Assembly: GCA_005408345.1 (NCBI GenBank)
Contig: SEMN01000016.1
Location: 1,922,001 to 1,986,000 of the forward strand
Source: Macquaria australasica
Taxonomy: Eukaryota > Chordata > Actinopteri > Centrarchiformes > Percichthyidae
Direction: 5' to 3'
DNA: 64,000 bases
The notes beneath the pieces were generated by a model. That model saw only the letters and a program-made list of their open reading frames with translations. It was not told where the DNA came from and ran no database searches. Position numbers and translations under genes: made by a program. The first letter of the stretch is position 1; each line of letters begins with the position of its first letter. Shown here piece after piece: positions 11,301 to 24,480 of this stretch.

Positions 11301-14300
11301 AATAGCTCTGCAGCCTATTATTAACAACAAGTTACCAGATCATGATTGTTTCTGTGGTCAAAGTCATTAGTGAGGGGGCCTCCACTGCTAAAAGCTACTG
11401 ATTTGGTCAGTGACAATGGTGATTCAGTAATGTGAGCTCACTTTGAAGATATTCATTGATAAAGATTTGTCATATATGTACTGATCACCTCTACTGCCTT
11501 AGTGTAACTGCTCAGAATAGGTAGTTGGACAATACATCCTACTAGTTCGTTTTGGGCATACCCCCACCTTTATAGTACACATTATACTCTTTTTTAATAA
11601 CAATTCTTCTTCTTGCCATTAATGATGCAAATGCAATAATATGTTTCATTTTGTCTTTTGGTTTGAAAAAAAGGACTCTTAAGATTGCCAAATGCAAACA
11701 TACCCTTTCAGGTTACTTTGTGATGATGATGATGGTGATGATTGACTAAAACAACAGCAGTTAAAAGTTAAAAGTTTTATGCAAAGTGCACGGTAGTGTT
11801 ATGGTATTTATATTTGAGTAATAAACTGGGAGTTGGCTGATAAAAGAGAAGCCAGGCGTAAAGATTACCGACTGTCCCTTTTAACTGCTCTCCTTCAGTT
11901 TGAAGCAGGTCTGGTTTTGACATGTTGCAATGTTTTGTGCTCTCTCTCTCTCTCTCTCGCTCTCTCTGTGTGTGTACTAAAGAATGTGACTCCCACTGTT
12001 GAATCCAGGGCTGGTTAATTGCTGTGAGTGAATAAGTCATAGATGGCGGCAGCAGCAGCAGGCCCTTGGGGCGTAGATCGTTTTCATCCTTCCTCAGCCT
12101 CACCACCCTACTCAGATTTTGGCTTTTCACCAGCCCAGCTCATTTTCAGTGGGAATCGTTTGGCTTAGCTTACCACTGTACTCTGTCAACAGCTGTTACA
12201 CTAACCTGCAGTCTTTGTAATTAAAACAGATACAGTCAAATCATAAAGGTGCTAACAGTGCACGCATGAACAGATTCAGTCATGCGTGAACATACTGTAC
12301 TTTTGATCAAACGCTTGCACAAACGCTCCCTCAGTTTGACCTCAAGAAAGCAATGATTGGTGTAAATAGCATTTATTATCTTGTGATCGTTCAAATTTCG
12401 CACTTTTCTTTTTTTTGCACTATATACACATACAGTAAGTATCAAAAAAGCAAAGGAAGACAAGCCCAAACTTACATTATACATGCATGTTCAACTTCCT
12501 TTAGCTGTCTCATGCTTTTAGTTTGTTTAGGGGAGATTTTTAATTGAGCTAACCGTAACATTAGAATAGTTATTATGGCACCACAAGTGACACTTGTTTT
12601 CTTTCAGATTCTTGGTCTTTAGAGAGATGCTGGATTCATTTTACTGTAACAACATTTCAAAACAAAAACACTTGTAAGAATTTCTTCAGGTCATGAGTTT
12701 ATTTATTATGCCTCAAGGGAGTATGTCCCAAGGTGCTCTTTGTTAGATACTTCTTCATGTAAAAAGGCTGAGACAAGCTGTCCTTGTAGTAAACTGTACT
12801 GAAAAGTCTTTTCTTAAAAGAGATTCTCCCTTTGTAATTTTCTCTTCTCTTGTTCATTCTTTCCACAAACTTTTCTTTTGTGACTCCTTGCAAACATTCT
12901 ATATACTTCCTTTAGATTGTTGTGTGTTTACATACAATGTATATCTTCAACATCTTCACAGATTTGAATGGTCAGTGCTAACCCTTCAGTCAGTAAATAA
13001 GCGCTGTCTGTTCCGTGAGTCATGCGGACCTGCCTTGTTCTTCCTGGTTCACCCCAGGCCGTACTGCCAATCACTCTGAGAGATAAGGAGGCTGAAGCTG
13101 ATGGGATTCTCACAGAGATCCAACTTATGGTAAATATCTCCTGACTACACTGAGCATCCACATAGTCAACTTGTCAATCACTCCCTCTGTAGCACCCTAG
13201 CCAGTCACGCGATGGCCTACAGCACAGCTGAACTTATGATGGGCCCCTAATTAATTTATTTGTGAATTCATTTACGGTATTTTTTTTTTTTTTACTTTTT
13301 ATAATGGTGCAATTCAGTTTGTACTATTGCAGAAATTGTGAAATCATGAGGAAACATTATCAACAAAAAGAAATACTAAAATCTGACTTATGTACAGTAC
13401 ATTTCTCATAATCTATAATGTCACATGCTCAACAAAGAGCTATCTGCACCCCCAGAGAATGAGCCCAACATCCGTTCTCTGGATGTTAGTCATACAGGTA
13501 TTCAACAGGTCATTTAGTCGTAATTTAAGCAATGTCTGGAGTGGTTTGGTCTTTGTTAACTCTACACTGTCCTGCCCCAGGGCTTTTTCCTCTGTGATGC
13601 CTATCGTGTTGTTTATGGTAAACAAAAGCTGAAAGGGATTGTATCTAGCTGCGGTGCATTCGTTTGACAATGCTGATTAGATGTGACATAAAAAAAAGAT
13701 GACAAAATAACAGTTCCGTGAGAGCATCTTCAAAAAAAGAGAAATGTGTCATTTTCCCCCTTCAGTCTTCAGTATTCATATTCTGCTCTCTTTCTCTCTC
13801 CCTGATTAAAACAAAATGGGTGAACCCTCTTCTTCCCTACCCCCCACTTCACTACCAGTTTTGAACAGATATAACTGCCGCAACAGCAAACCTAAAACAG
13901 TGACAATCCAAACTGTGTATAGGAGACTATTGTTTTCTTGCACAGTGTAGTCTTTCTTGTGCTTTGCTTTTTTTAATTTTCAAATTATGTATTTAAATTT
14001 CAAAGCAATCCTTACCAGATGAGTATTCGCTCATGAGAGGCCATGCATGAAGACAAAGAAAGTGGCTGATTTCAATTGTGTTCTGTCGTTTCTTGTTTAG
14101 TTTGGTTTGCTTGTAGATGGAGGTGGGGGGGCATATTGCACGAAGTTAGCATAACATAAAAGACAAATTTCTTTTTTCTTTCCAGCATGCACGTCACCCC
14201 ATAAGTCCAAAGTGTTACAAACACAGAGGGATGCACATGCTCTGCACAAAATGAATCTCATATCCACTCATAGTATCACAGCTGCTGACCAGCAGTAGAT

Positions 14301-15171
14301 TCCACAGGTGAAGCCCTCGGGGAGGAGAGGAGGAGAATGAGAGCAAGAGAGAGCTAAACACAGCAATAAAGTGCCATAAAATAAACTTAATTCACAGAAG
14401 AATACATGGTAGACCTGAGTGATATTGTTTTCTACATTTCAAAATCAATAAATATCAATATCAAGACTTTATACATTTATTTAATCAGCTGTATGAAATG
14501 TAAAGTCATAAAAAGCAAAGTAAACATTCAGTTTACAGCATCAGATATACTGTATATAACGTTGTTCAAATTTATAATACACCACTGTGATTAAAACATT
14601 ATGTGTTTTCTTATATCCAACCTGTATCCTACCTGAAGCATTATAGACATAATAATTAGCACAGAGCTTTAGGGTAATGCTGTCACGTTCCAAAGGCCCG
14701 TGTTTCTGCCTCTGAGCACTAAGAGAAAGTATTAGGTGAGCCATTAAGTTACCAAGTTATAAGACCTGGTGAAAGCAGGTCCCTTAGGCAGGGGTTCCCG
14801 CACAGTTTGACTTCTCCTCTTTGTGCCTAACTGATTTCTTCGGAGAAGGAAAACAATTCTGCATGTTTATAAGAAGTTGGGAGTAAGTTTACCTGTGGCA
14901 GGTTGTTGTTGGAATGCAGAAATGAATGTGGTCTCTACACTCCCTATTGTATTAAAGACCTCTGCTCACATAACACACACACACACACACATACACACAC
15001 AGGTAAGTCAAAATATCAGTGGATGGCCAGGTCCTGGGTAATTAAAGGAGACCGTGATCTTTGTGACCTCACCACACCCAACACTTAGCCTGGCATGTTG
15101 TCTATCATATAGCAGCCCTGCCCAACCATGTGTACATGACAATAGAGAGGGTCACAAAGCCAGCAGAGAGG

Positions 15172-15175
<4 letters not shown>

Positions 15176-15216
<41 letters not shown>
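15176..15216. repeat. (GT)n microsatellite with GAAA run
   Basis: 41 bp of GT followed by four GAAA-type units. An impure CA tract lies nearby at about 14970-15001. Confidence 0.97.
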
Positions 15217-15222
<6 letters not shown>

Positions 15223-15849
15223 AGAAAGAAATTATGCAGGTACTTTCTAAACCTTTTGACCTCATCTTTTGACCCTGTTTTAACCTCCTGAATTCCACAA
15301 CAGCTTTGGTTGTTGTCTCATTATGTTTTTATCATTAGTATTCTTGTTAGAAGCCCCATACATAATAAAAAGGGAACTGTTCATAGTTTGTAGCTAAGCT
15401 GTTATTTTCAACATTTTCACCAGTTACTCATGACACAGGAACCCACTTTATCTCATTTATTCTCCTTAACAAATTCTCCTGTTCAGCTTGCAAAGTCGAT
15501 GCTCCGGTGCTCAGGAGAGCTTTGTGGCAGTTACTAACACCAGAGGGCTCTCTTTCTCTCCAGTTTATTCTCTTATGGCCACCGCTGCAGAAATTAGGAT
15601 ATGGGGGCAAATGTGTTATGGTGAAGGTACATCTGAATAATTATAACCCTAGATATAAATTCAAATACAAATTTTAAAGTAATTTACACTGGACTGGTTT
15701 TAAATTGGCGTGATAAAGAATAAGGGTAAATTCAAAGTGATGACAGAGGAAGACATGAAAATACAACAATTTAAAATTGGTAATCAAAAGTAATTATAAT
15801 TTATTCATATATTTCAATAATAACCATTTTATATATTTTATCCCAACTG

Positions 15850-15995
15850 AAATGTATCCTTGAACAGGACACAGAGCCCCAAAAACTGCTCCAGGTCAGC
15901 ATCTTGCATATTAGCTCCACTGTCTTTAGTTTATACATGTATGTGTTTATTTGAATGTGTGGCATTGTGAAGCGGGATAAAGGCCCTATTTAAGT
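15850..15995 (+). mobile_element. SINE 3' body fragment (teleost)
   Basis: Resembles the common teleost SINE body: CCTTGAACAGGACACAGAGC, then ACTGCTCCAGGTCAGCATCT, then TGCATATTAGCTCC, a GTGTGAATG-like part, and an end resembling AAGCGC...TATATAAGTG (here GATAAAGGCCCTATTTAAGT). Strongly diverged; the tRNA head is not visible. Confidence 0.6.
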
Positions 15996-17831
15996 GTATT
16001 TTCACATTTAATATTCAAAGATATTTTTTGGAAGGTTTTGCAAAATATTAAGTGAAGGGAGGTAGTCTTTCCAATAAGGACATCCAAGTCGTGTATCGTA
16101 TGTTACGCAAAAAAAAAACAAAAAAAAAACTGCAGCAGAGAAGTTAGAACTAATCAACAGTAAGAGAGGACGCTGACTGTTGCCTTCGTAGTTGCCCCAA
16201 GCATTTTCCAAACAACCCTGTGGAAAGTGTTAATTGATGAAACTTTCTAATGAATGAGGCAGATCTCTGCCCTGGGCTCTGTTTTAATAACAATTACCAC
16301 AGCCACAAACTGAAGCACACTTAGATTAGTGGCGCTGGATATCAAAGCAGTTTGAAGCCAGTGACATACAAGCTAAGTCATCTTTGATAAATGCCATCAG
16401 TGTCTTAATGGTCACATGATGTAAGGCAGGCATTGCTGCTCATTGTGCACTTCAAAGCTCTTTATTTTTGAAAAAGGCAGCATGTTTTTGACAACAAATA
16501 AAAGGTAGAGGATTTTTTGTACTGAACACATAATTTGATACATTTCTGATTTGACCTGACTTAACTAAGATAACTGTCACTATAACAACAGACAAACAGC
16601 CGTTTTTTTAACAGCTGCAAATGTGTAGCTTTTCATGAAGCCCTAATACAGGCAAGGTTAAAGCCTATAATTATTTGGATCTGAGTGGCAACTGGAGATA
16701 TGAGTTTGGACAGAACTCTCATGTAAATTATGTTAAATAAGATCTGCTACGCAAATGTGCTGCTGACATCAGTGCACTTTACAGCTTTAAGCCGCAAAAG
16801 ACTACAATAATAGATGGGACATGACTTTGTTTTGGTTTGTTCAAGGCTGCACTTTATGACATTTACAACTTCTTGAAGTCAATCTTCTTTACACTAACAG
16901 GATTGTAGTATCTGTTCTGCTTCACTTAACATCATACAATAATTATACATTTACGTAGCTTAACTCACCAACAACAGCTAAAGATCCATGCAACAGTGAA
17001 GCTATAAAAAGTCAACTAATCGGTGCACTGTTTGTTGATCCACGGAGCAGCACAGTGAAATACGGAGTGCAGGCAGTTACCAAGCAGAGATTCTTGCATG
17101 CAGTCAGCCAGCCAGCGTGAGCTCTGTGCCCCCTCAGGCTCTCTGCAACAGCGTTAGGGCAGGTTACACACTTTGCCTGTTTGTAATTCCCAGCGACAGT
17201 GCTGGCGCTCGGGGCCAGACCTGTAACCCTGAATGCAGCCTTCACAAACTGGCCCTGAGAACACAGAAAACCCACAAGCTCCAGTTCAGGTTCTGTCTCT
17301 CGCTTTTGTCTCTTTCCTCTCCTCTGTCTCTTTCTCTCTCTCTCTTCATGTATCACTGTGCTCTGCTGCTGTAAAATGACCCATGGTTCAACCTTTTTCT
17401 ATCCACCGGCCAGTTTTCAGATCACTTCCCACTGCTTTTGTTTATCAACAACACAATGTCACATAGTTCATTCTGATTCTCCAAACCCTGCAGACGAGAC
17501 TATTTATCTGGTGTTGTTATGAGCTCAGTTTGGAACACCTGGGAATTATGTTTCTGTGATGCCCTGGTCTAAATTTGTAGTTTGTTGAATTTAACAGTTT
17601 CTTGAAAACTTGTTAGTTGAAAACTCAGACTAAAAGCACTTGGTGTCATTCGAGCCCAAATCCCTTGTAGCTTTTTCTGAAGGTGTTTTAGAAATCAGCC
17701 TTAACACCTGAATATCATTTGACATTACACAGTGGTATTATGTTATGGCTCTGATATAATTAATGCCTTTTGTGATGGAAAGTGTGGAATGTATGTCCTC
17801 TAGCCAGTCTACTTGTCAAGGGACATGAATT

Positions 17832-17867
<36 letters not shown>

Positions 17868-19064
17868 CTGTGCACCATGGTTGACCCCCTGCAGACCTCA
17901 GGGTGAGTATTTGACTCTGCATTGCATGAGAACGCCGCAGCTTTTCCACCCTGATTAAAGCCACTGCCAGAGTGAGTCAGAGCCAGACTTACTCTGTGTG
18001 CCTACACCCTGCCTCTCTGCCCCGAGAACTTCTCTTCTTTCTTTCAAGAAACATCTAAAAGGGGTTAAGATATACTATCAGCTAGACAGCCCAGTCAAGT
18101 TCACTTAGCAGGAACACGAGGAACTGTGTTCATAGTGTTCCACGAAGAACTCGGGAACACCTGAGGCAGCAGAAAGGAATTCTTAATGTCACAAATGAAT
18201 ATGCAAATATCACCGAATGTCATAACACATGCCTTAGTCATGCTCTGATCCAAGAGCAGCCAGGATGCCAGGCAGCTATCGCTGCACCAGTGATGCCTGA
18301 AGAACACAAGCTTTACCACGAACAAGTGAGAGATGAGAGCTTTCAGCCAGAACCATTTCAGTCAGGAGCACTTTAGTCAAAAATAAATACATTTTCATCT
18401 GCAGTAGTTATATTTGTTTCTGTTTGAGAGTGAAAACTTTGTAACATTTTATACATTCAGGAAGTAAGAAAGAAACCAAAGAATAGATTAGCAAAGAGCA
18501 AAAGCATAAGAGACAAAGCAAAAAAGACAAGCAAGAAAAAGACAGAAACCTGGTCTAGCATATTCTCCCCCTCTAGTAGAAAGGGCCAAGACTTTCACCC
18601 GTGTCATGGGCCTCTGGCAAAACAGATTCATCATCATCACCATCAGGGTATCCCCTCTGGACCTCTTCGTCCCATTTCCAATGATCCTGAAAACAGGCCT
18701 TCATGTCCCAGTTCCTTAGTTGTAACAACTTTCAACCTGAAATGTAAAATAGCATCATTAATTGACTGGAGAACCGTAATATACCAGATTGTGCAACACT
18801 GACAGGTCTGAGCACTGCGTTCTGGGGACACACCTGCAGTAACTCTCTGTTTGAGGTTCCAGACAGTAATGAAACACAGGATGACTAACACGGCTAACTA
18901 TTATCATGTTTGACTGCTTAATTGCTGGATTTAATATTGAACATTAAAATACATTCTGCAGAAAATCAGTTGTATTGAGTCACCTGAGATTTCACTTGGG
19001 AGGCTGCCATTTTCATAAACTGCCAAGAAGCAAAAGATCCAAAAAAATTATTTTCAGATCTGTG

Positions 19065-19140
19065 ACAGGAAACAAACTCTGGTCTCATACATGAAAGTCA
19101 GATGCACCGCACACCATTCCACACTCTTAACCATCTTCTT
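19065..19140 (-). mobile_element. tRNA-like SINE head, degenerate
   Basis: The minus strand reads GGTGTGCGGTGCATCTGACT then CATGTATGAGACCAGAGTTT, a tRNA-like A box region followed by a worn B box. Probably a decayed SINE rather than a functional tRNA gene: no acceptor stem closes. Confidence 0.4.
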
Positions 19141-19844
19141 CACTACATAAAGGTCACACCACTTCTGTTGGCACAGAATGTTGGCATTAGATGTAAATTG
19201 TGAGGTCTAATATGGGTGTATGTCCTTGGATAATGGGCTGGCTTGCTTGAAGTTTTTTTGTCAAGTTAATGTAAACATGCTGTAGGTTGTATCAGGCTTT
19301 TGAGCAAACTACCAATGCTGTATTTATTTTTGTTATTTATGTAAAACTTCATGTACAGTAACAAATGCATTAATTACTCAGAAGTTATCTAGACCAACTG
19401 TCACCTAATTTAAGATTTTGAGAGCCTATTAAAAAATATTTTTCACAACATCCATGTTTTTTTTATTGTTTTGCTTGCTGTCATACTCAATTTTCTGACA
19501 ATATCACGTGTGAATATAATTCTGTTTTGTAACTGACTCTCAAATGCCAAATGTCCAAGCCTCCCACTTGAACATGAATCTTTTGAGTCTCTTGTACTCA
19601 GTTTAGGCCATCATATGTCAGAATGTCATCACCTTTACAGAGAAATGTTGCTTTGTTTGTTCTCGTTAGCTGTGGCAGCAGATTTCTGGAAATCCTTCAC
19701 ATCACATTTGTAAGAGCATCTTGTGGGAACATTCAAGGGTTAATGTAAAAAGAAAGAAATTTAAGTGGGCAAATTTTCATTCTGTCTATGTTGCAGTATG
19801 CACAGTTACAGTGACAAGCGCACGGATCCATACACAACCACACA

Positions 19845-20110
19845 CGCGCGTGCACACACACCCACACACACATACACACACACACCGTGGCTCGCACACA
19901 CATTCACAAACGTACACACACACTCTCACATGTGGATGGAAGTAATTAGAGTAGAACAAAGCTGAAAAATTAAAGTGGGGAGGAAATGTTGAAAACACGA
20001 GTTTGGTAAATGACCTCATAAACACCCAGTCCGCTCTCTCTCTCTCTCTCACTCTCTCTCTATGTCTCTTTCTGGCTTTCTCTCTGTCTCTCTCCCTCTG
20101 TCACTGTTTT
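19845..20110. repeat. CA-rich then TC-rich low-complexity block
   Basis: Impure CA repeats to about 19930, then TC runs at 20033-20095. Open frames here are repeat artefacts. Confidence 0.9.
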
Positions 20111-20164
20111 ACAGCGATTTGAGTTTGTTTTTCCTCTGTTTTGTTGTGAGATGTAAATGAAGGA

Positions 20165-20374
20165 CATCAAAAGACTCTCCCTCCCTCCCTTCTTGTACCC
20201 CCCCCCCCCCCCCCTCTCTCTCTCCCACTGTCAGTCCTGCTTGGCTGCTTACTCTCTTCATCTGGTCCTCATATGGGCTTCATTCCCCCCTGCTGCAATC
20301 CAGCCCAAAACTATTTCCTCTTTCAATTTCCAGGGGAAGTTGTTAAATGGTTTCTGAACCAAACAAGCCTTTTT

Positions 20375-20418
<44 letters not shown>
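20165..20418. repeat. pyrimidine-rich block: poly-C and (TC)n
   Basis: A run of 17 C at 20198-20214 passes straight into TC, and a (TC)n tract lies at 20379-20416, in a strongly strand-asymmetric pyrimidine region. Confidence 0.95.
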
Positions 20419-20420
<2 letters not shown>

Positions 20421-22822
20421 TTTTTTTTCTCGGCTACTTCTCATATGGCGACTCATACGGGGCCTACAATCAGCCCTGTGTTGTTTAGTATGCAATAATG
20501 AACTACCAAGCAATAAAGCTGGAGGAGAAGGAATAAACATTTCCACGCTGAAATAATAACAAATATGGTGAAACTTCCCATTAAGAATTCTATTCATCTA
20601 CATGAATGCATTTAACAGAGATGTTAACATGGAAATAGACTCATTACCAAAGTGAAAACTGAACTGTTAAGTAGTTGGAGCATCCTATGCTACACTTAAG
20701 CTCACACACACACAAACACACACACACATACACACAGCCTCTTTGTCCCGAGTATGCAGTCAGGCGGGAAGGCGAGCTATAGCCACAGGGCCAGAGAAGC
20801 ATGCTCATCTGAAGGACAAACGCTAACCAGGCAGACTTTCCTCATCTCCCTCCATCCCTCTCCCTCCTTTCCACCCTGCTCTCCGCCTGCTCTGTGCCCT
20901 CTAACCTCACTACCAGTGTGTAGAACAGAGAAAGAGGGGATCTATAAATCCACCCCCCACCCCACCCCTATTTGTCGGTGGCAGAGGCGAGGCGAGGCTG
21001 GAGGTGGTGTGTAGCAGGTCTTCAGAGTAAGCTGTGATGACAGGTGTCACTGAGTCTCATGGGCGGACCTGTGACGAGTGTCCTGCTCACTTACAATCCT
21101 CACTTTGGCGCTTTTCACAAGTCACGAACTGATGAGTGCCAAAAGAGGTGGTACGAGGATTCATTCGCCCGATTTGTGCTCCCTTAACGCTGGTGTGTGT
21201 GTGTGTGTGTCAGACACAAGCATGAGCACGCGCAGATGGAAGCACATCCATGCCCATGATGCACAGCGTCTGAACCTCTCCATCCCTGCACAGGCAAACT
21301 AAGATGCGGGTGTATGTGTGCACAAATCCACACACATATGCACACATACACACACACACCCACACACACACACACACACTCCCTCAAGCCTGGCACTACA
21401 CACACGCCGGCTGCCAAGCCAGTTTAGTGTAGTCCAGGAGAGCTGCTCTGTCTCAGGGCAGGGACACTGCAAACAAAGCCTGTAGCTCCTCCATGCAGTG
21501 GGTAAATTAGATGTGCCGGAGGAACAGAGAGAAGAAACTCACAGGCACGTCTATCTTGTTTAACATGATGTACAAAAAGGCTTTGCCGGGTGCAGAGAGG
21601 TTGTTCACACTCCTTAAAGTCTCAGTCCGATAATAAATGATGACCAAACAACTTCAATTAGGGTAGTTTTTGTTTCTAAATGTACGTGGCCTGGTGTTGG
21701 CTTTTCAGAAAGGCATACAATCGGCTCTGTGAACCAAATTAATTGTAAAAAAAAACAGCAGCAACTTGTTGTTGCCACTGCTTTAAGTGCCAGACACTGC
21801 TTGTTATGTCAGGTTGTATTGCTGTCATGTGAGATCACAGGGCTTTCATGCTTTTTATTCACACTTAGCATGTGATGCAGGAGGGGAGGATGTAGGAAGG
21901 CTGACCAAATTCAGAAACAACAATCAACTCATGCCCAAATTAATAAAAACGGTTGTGTTTTTACTAAAGACAATGGTGCTGGACGGGCAATGTATTTATG
22001 TTCAAGATTAGGGCAGAGACAACTATCAAACAGTTCCATTTGCTAGGAGCGTGGACATGGGATTCCCTTTAACTATTAGCAGGTAAATCTGATGCAAGAT
22101 CAGCAGCTGAGGGCCAGCCTCTGCATTTTTTTCTCTCCCAAGGGCCCCTGTGACCCCAGTGATGTGATCACAGCAGGGCAAGGGAGCCAATACAACCTAG
22201 GAGGAGCTGACCATTCATCAGATCATGCAATCACTGCATTTCCATTTCACTGGGACCCCAGCAGGGATACACATACTCATGAGGACCCTCTTTTGTACCT
22301 GGAACAGAGGCTGCCCTGCCTTCTTTTATCCTGCAGCCTTGGTTCGAGGAGGCTAATGAGCACAGGCCTGGTACCTCTATTCTCCAAGAGGGCGTGCAGC
22401 TCTCATTCATCCGCCGGTCCTTCTGCCAAATCCCATGTATTTACCGAAGGCCAAGCCTACAGTCAGTCTGTATACACACCACTCCTCCCTTGCTCTCTCG
22501 CCCCTCTGTGCTCGCTGTCCCCGCTGCGGCACACAAACCGTCAAAGCCCAGTTCCACCTTTTCACACTGTGCCGGGCTCAAAGGGAGGCTGGCGGGGGAT
22601 GTGGAAAAGAGCTGTGTTTGTTTAAACATGTCTTTAAAAAGCGAAGGGGGGAACTTGTTAAATGCAGGCCAGTATGGGCCCGCTGCACACACCAGGACAT
22701 GAAGGAGTGAAGCTGCAGTGCTGAGGCTGCTGCTGAAGGCCTTTTAGGTATCACTGCCACTCAGGCGCTTCATAAAGCCACTTTAAATGCCACCAACACT
22801 CTTTAACACAGATCTCTCTCTC

Positions 22823-22824
<2 letters not shown>

Positions 22825-22901
<77 letters not shown>
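22825..22901. repeat. (GT)n microsatellite, 77 bp
   Basis: Uninterrupted GT dinucleotide tract, the longest simple repeat in the window, preceded by a short TC run. Confidence 0.98.
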
Positions 22902-22904
<3 letters not shown>

Positions 22905-23719
22905 AAATGATGAGTTGCATGTGCAGTCAGTGAAATGAATGTGATCTTTTTCTATTATCATGATTATTATTTAATTAACATGAAAACATATCAATAAAAT
23001 AGGTTCAGTGACCTGTTGTTTGATATATATTTTGGGTGTTTGAGAACATTTTATCAGTTTTTTTTCTGTTTCTTTTCTTTTCTTTTTCTTTTCTTTTTTT
23101 TATATATATATATTTTTTTTTTATTAAGACTTGATATGAAATATATTTCCACACAGCTTATTTCTGTGGTTTTCTCCTGGCTTGTTTTAGTTAAATATTT
23201 AAAAGGCCATATTTATTTATTTATTTATTTGATAATCAAATGCACGTTGTTCTTAGTGCCACTGATGACTTATGAAATGAAGTGAACCCAGTATTTCATG
23301 GCCTTTTACATCTCAGTCTGTGTTACATTTTCTTGCGATTTCCAAGAATAACTGACTGCCAGTGAATACAGCCAGTGACATTTTCACCATTCACTGAATG
23401 CAATTAATTTGTCTCTTCAAAATGCAGAGCAAGTATTTTCTAACCTAATTCTAATTTAGCCTATTTTTGTTCCAGAAATTATACATATATACAAAGAGTT
23501 TTTTCCTTTTTTTCAACATATCCACATCCTTTTATTTTTGTGTGTTTTTCTAACCAAATAAAAATGTCAAAAACGTCTAACTCTGTTTAACAGATTCATT
23601 GAAGATATTCATTTAGATTACATTTCTTTCACTTTAAAAATTCTCCTCTTTGTGTTGATGCAGTTTATGAGAGTAAACATGTGTTTAGTTATTTTGCATG
23701 TCTAATAACGGAAGGTTTT

Positions 23720-23970
23720 CACGGTTGACTTTGTGCAGCACCGCAGAAAGACGCAGCTCTGTCCCGTTTGTCACGCCTGGACTCTGTCACAGACTTGTCA
23801 CTGCTTTGATCTCAGACTGCCAAAGCGCCTAATAGGAATCTCCCGAATTAGGTTAATTTGCACTAATAACGAGGGTATTTTTAATGTCTTAATGAGGGCT
23901 GTTGACGTAGTCTCAAAATAATTAATGACGGGCCTGGCTGATATGCGTCATATATGACTGTGTGAAGAAA
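23720..23970. promoter_or_regulatory. putative conserved non-coding element
   Basis: Complex, repeat-free block with CpGs and many TAAT/ATTA cores (AATTAGGTTAATTTGCACTA, AATAATTAATGACGGG) in an otherwise AT-rich desert. The texture is of a developmental enhancer; conservation was not tested. Confidence 0.35.
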
Positions 23971-24279
23971 GGAAAGAAATAATGACCAAGCTATACATTT
24001 CCTGTAATACTTTAGGAACAACTAATGTGCTTATGAATCTTAATAGTAAGTTTATAGTGACCGTTTTGAGCTTTATTTTTGATTGTATCTGCTATGAAAG
24101 ACAAAGAAATATATTTTGCTTTTGTGATATATTCGTAAAATTAAATTTTGGTCCGATTATAGGTTATTTTTTAAAGAACAGACCCATGCAGCAAGAGTAA
24201 ATCCATGTCATTTTTACATATATACTGTATGGAATTTTACATAAATCTATAGTGCGTGAATTAATAATTTTGCCCGTGC

Positions 24280-24480
24280 ACTGTGCTAACCATCTCCATG
24301 CAGGCTCAGGACGCTCAAGAGGACATTTGCATTTATGCAGATTAAATTAATCTGTTGATCTTCGTGTCTGTCTAATGAAGAAGGCGCAATGGTGTGTGTG
24401 GATATGAATGTCTGCATGCATGAGGAGGACGGGTTAATTAGGGAAACTGCTGCCTGGGCTCCCCTAAAAGGTCACACTTT
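24280..24480. promoter_or_regulatory. putative conserved non-coding element with POU and homeodomain sites
   Basis: Contains a perfect octamer ATTTGCAT (24325-24332) and, 5 bp later, the palindrome CAGATTAA-A-TTAATCTG (24338-24354), followed by GTTAATTAGGG. Repeat-free. Probably an enhancer; the target gene is unknown, tfap2c being the nearest recognised gene. Confidence 0.4.

Larger units (their letters stand above)
8311..22090. other. gene-poor interval with many microsatellites
   Basis: No recognisable coding exon. It holds the SINE fragments at 15850 and 19065 and dense CA, TC and C tracts from 14.9 to 21.4 kb. Complex blocks around 16240-16420 and 17080-17300 could be regulatory. A roughly duplicated 18-mer AATCACTTTG(C/T)TGA... 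lies near 11007-11041. Confidence 0.7.

Noticed and set aside
19721..20052. Several overlapping frames with HTHT or CVCV runs
   Set aside because: Microsatellite translations (CA or GT repeats), not genes.
22092..22625. 177-codon plus-strand frame, the longest in the window
   Set aside because: No domain, no known homologue recognised, overlapping frames equally open; kept only as a regulatory-block candidate.
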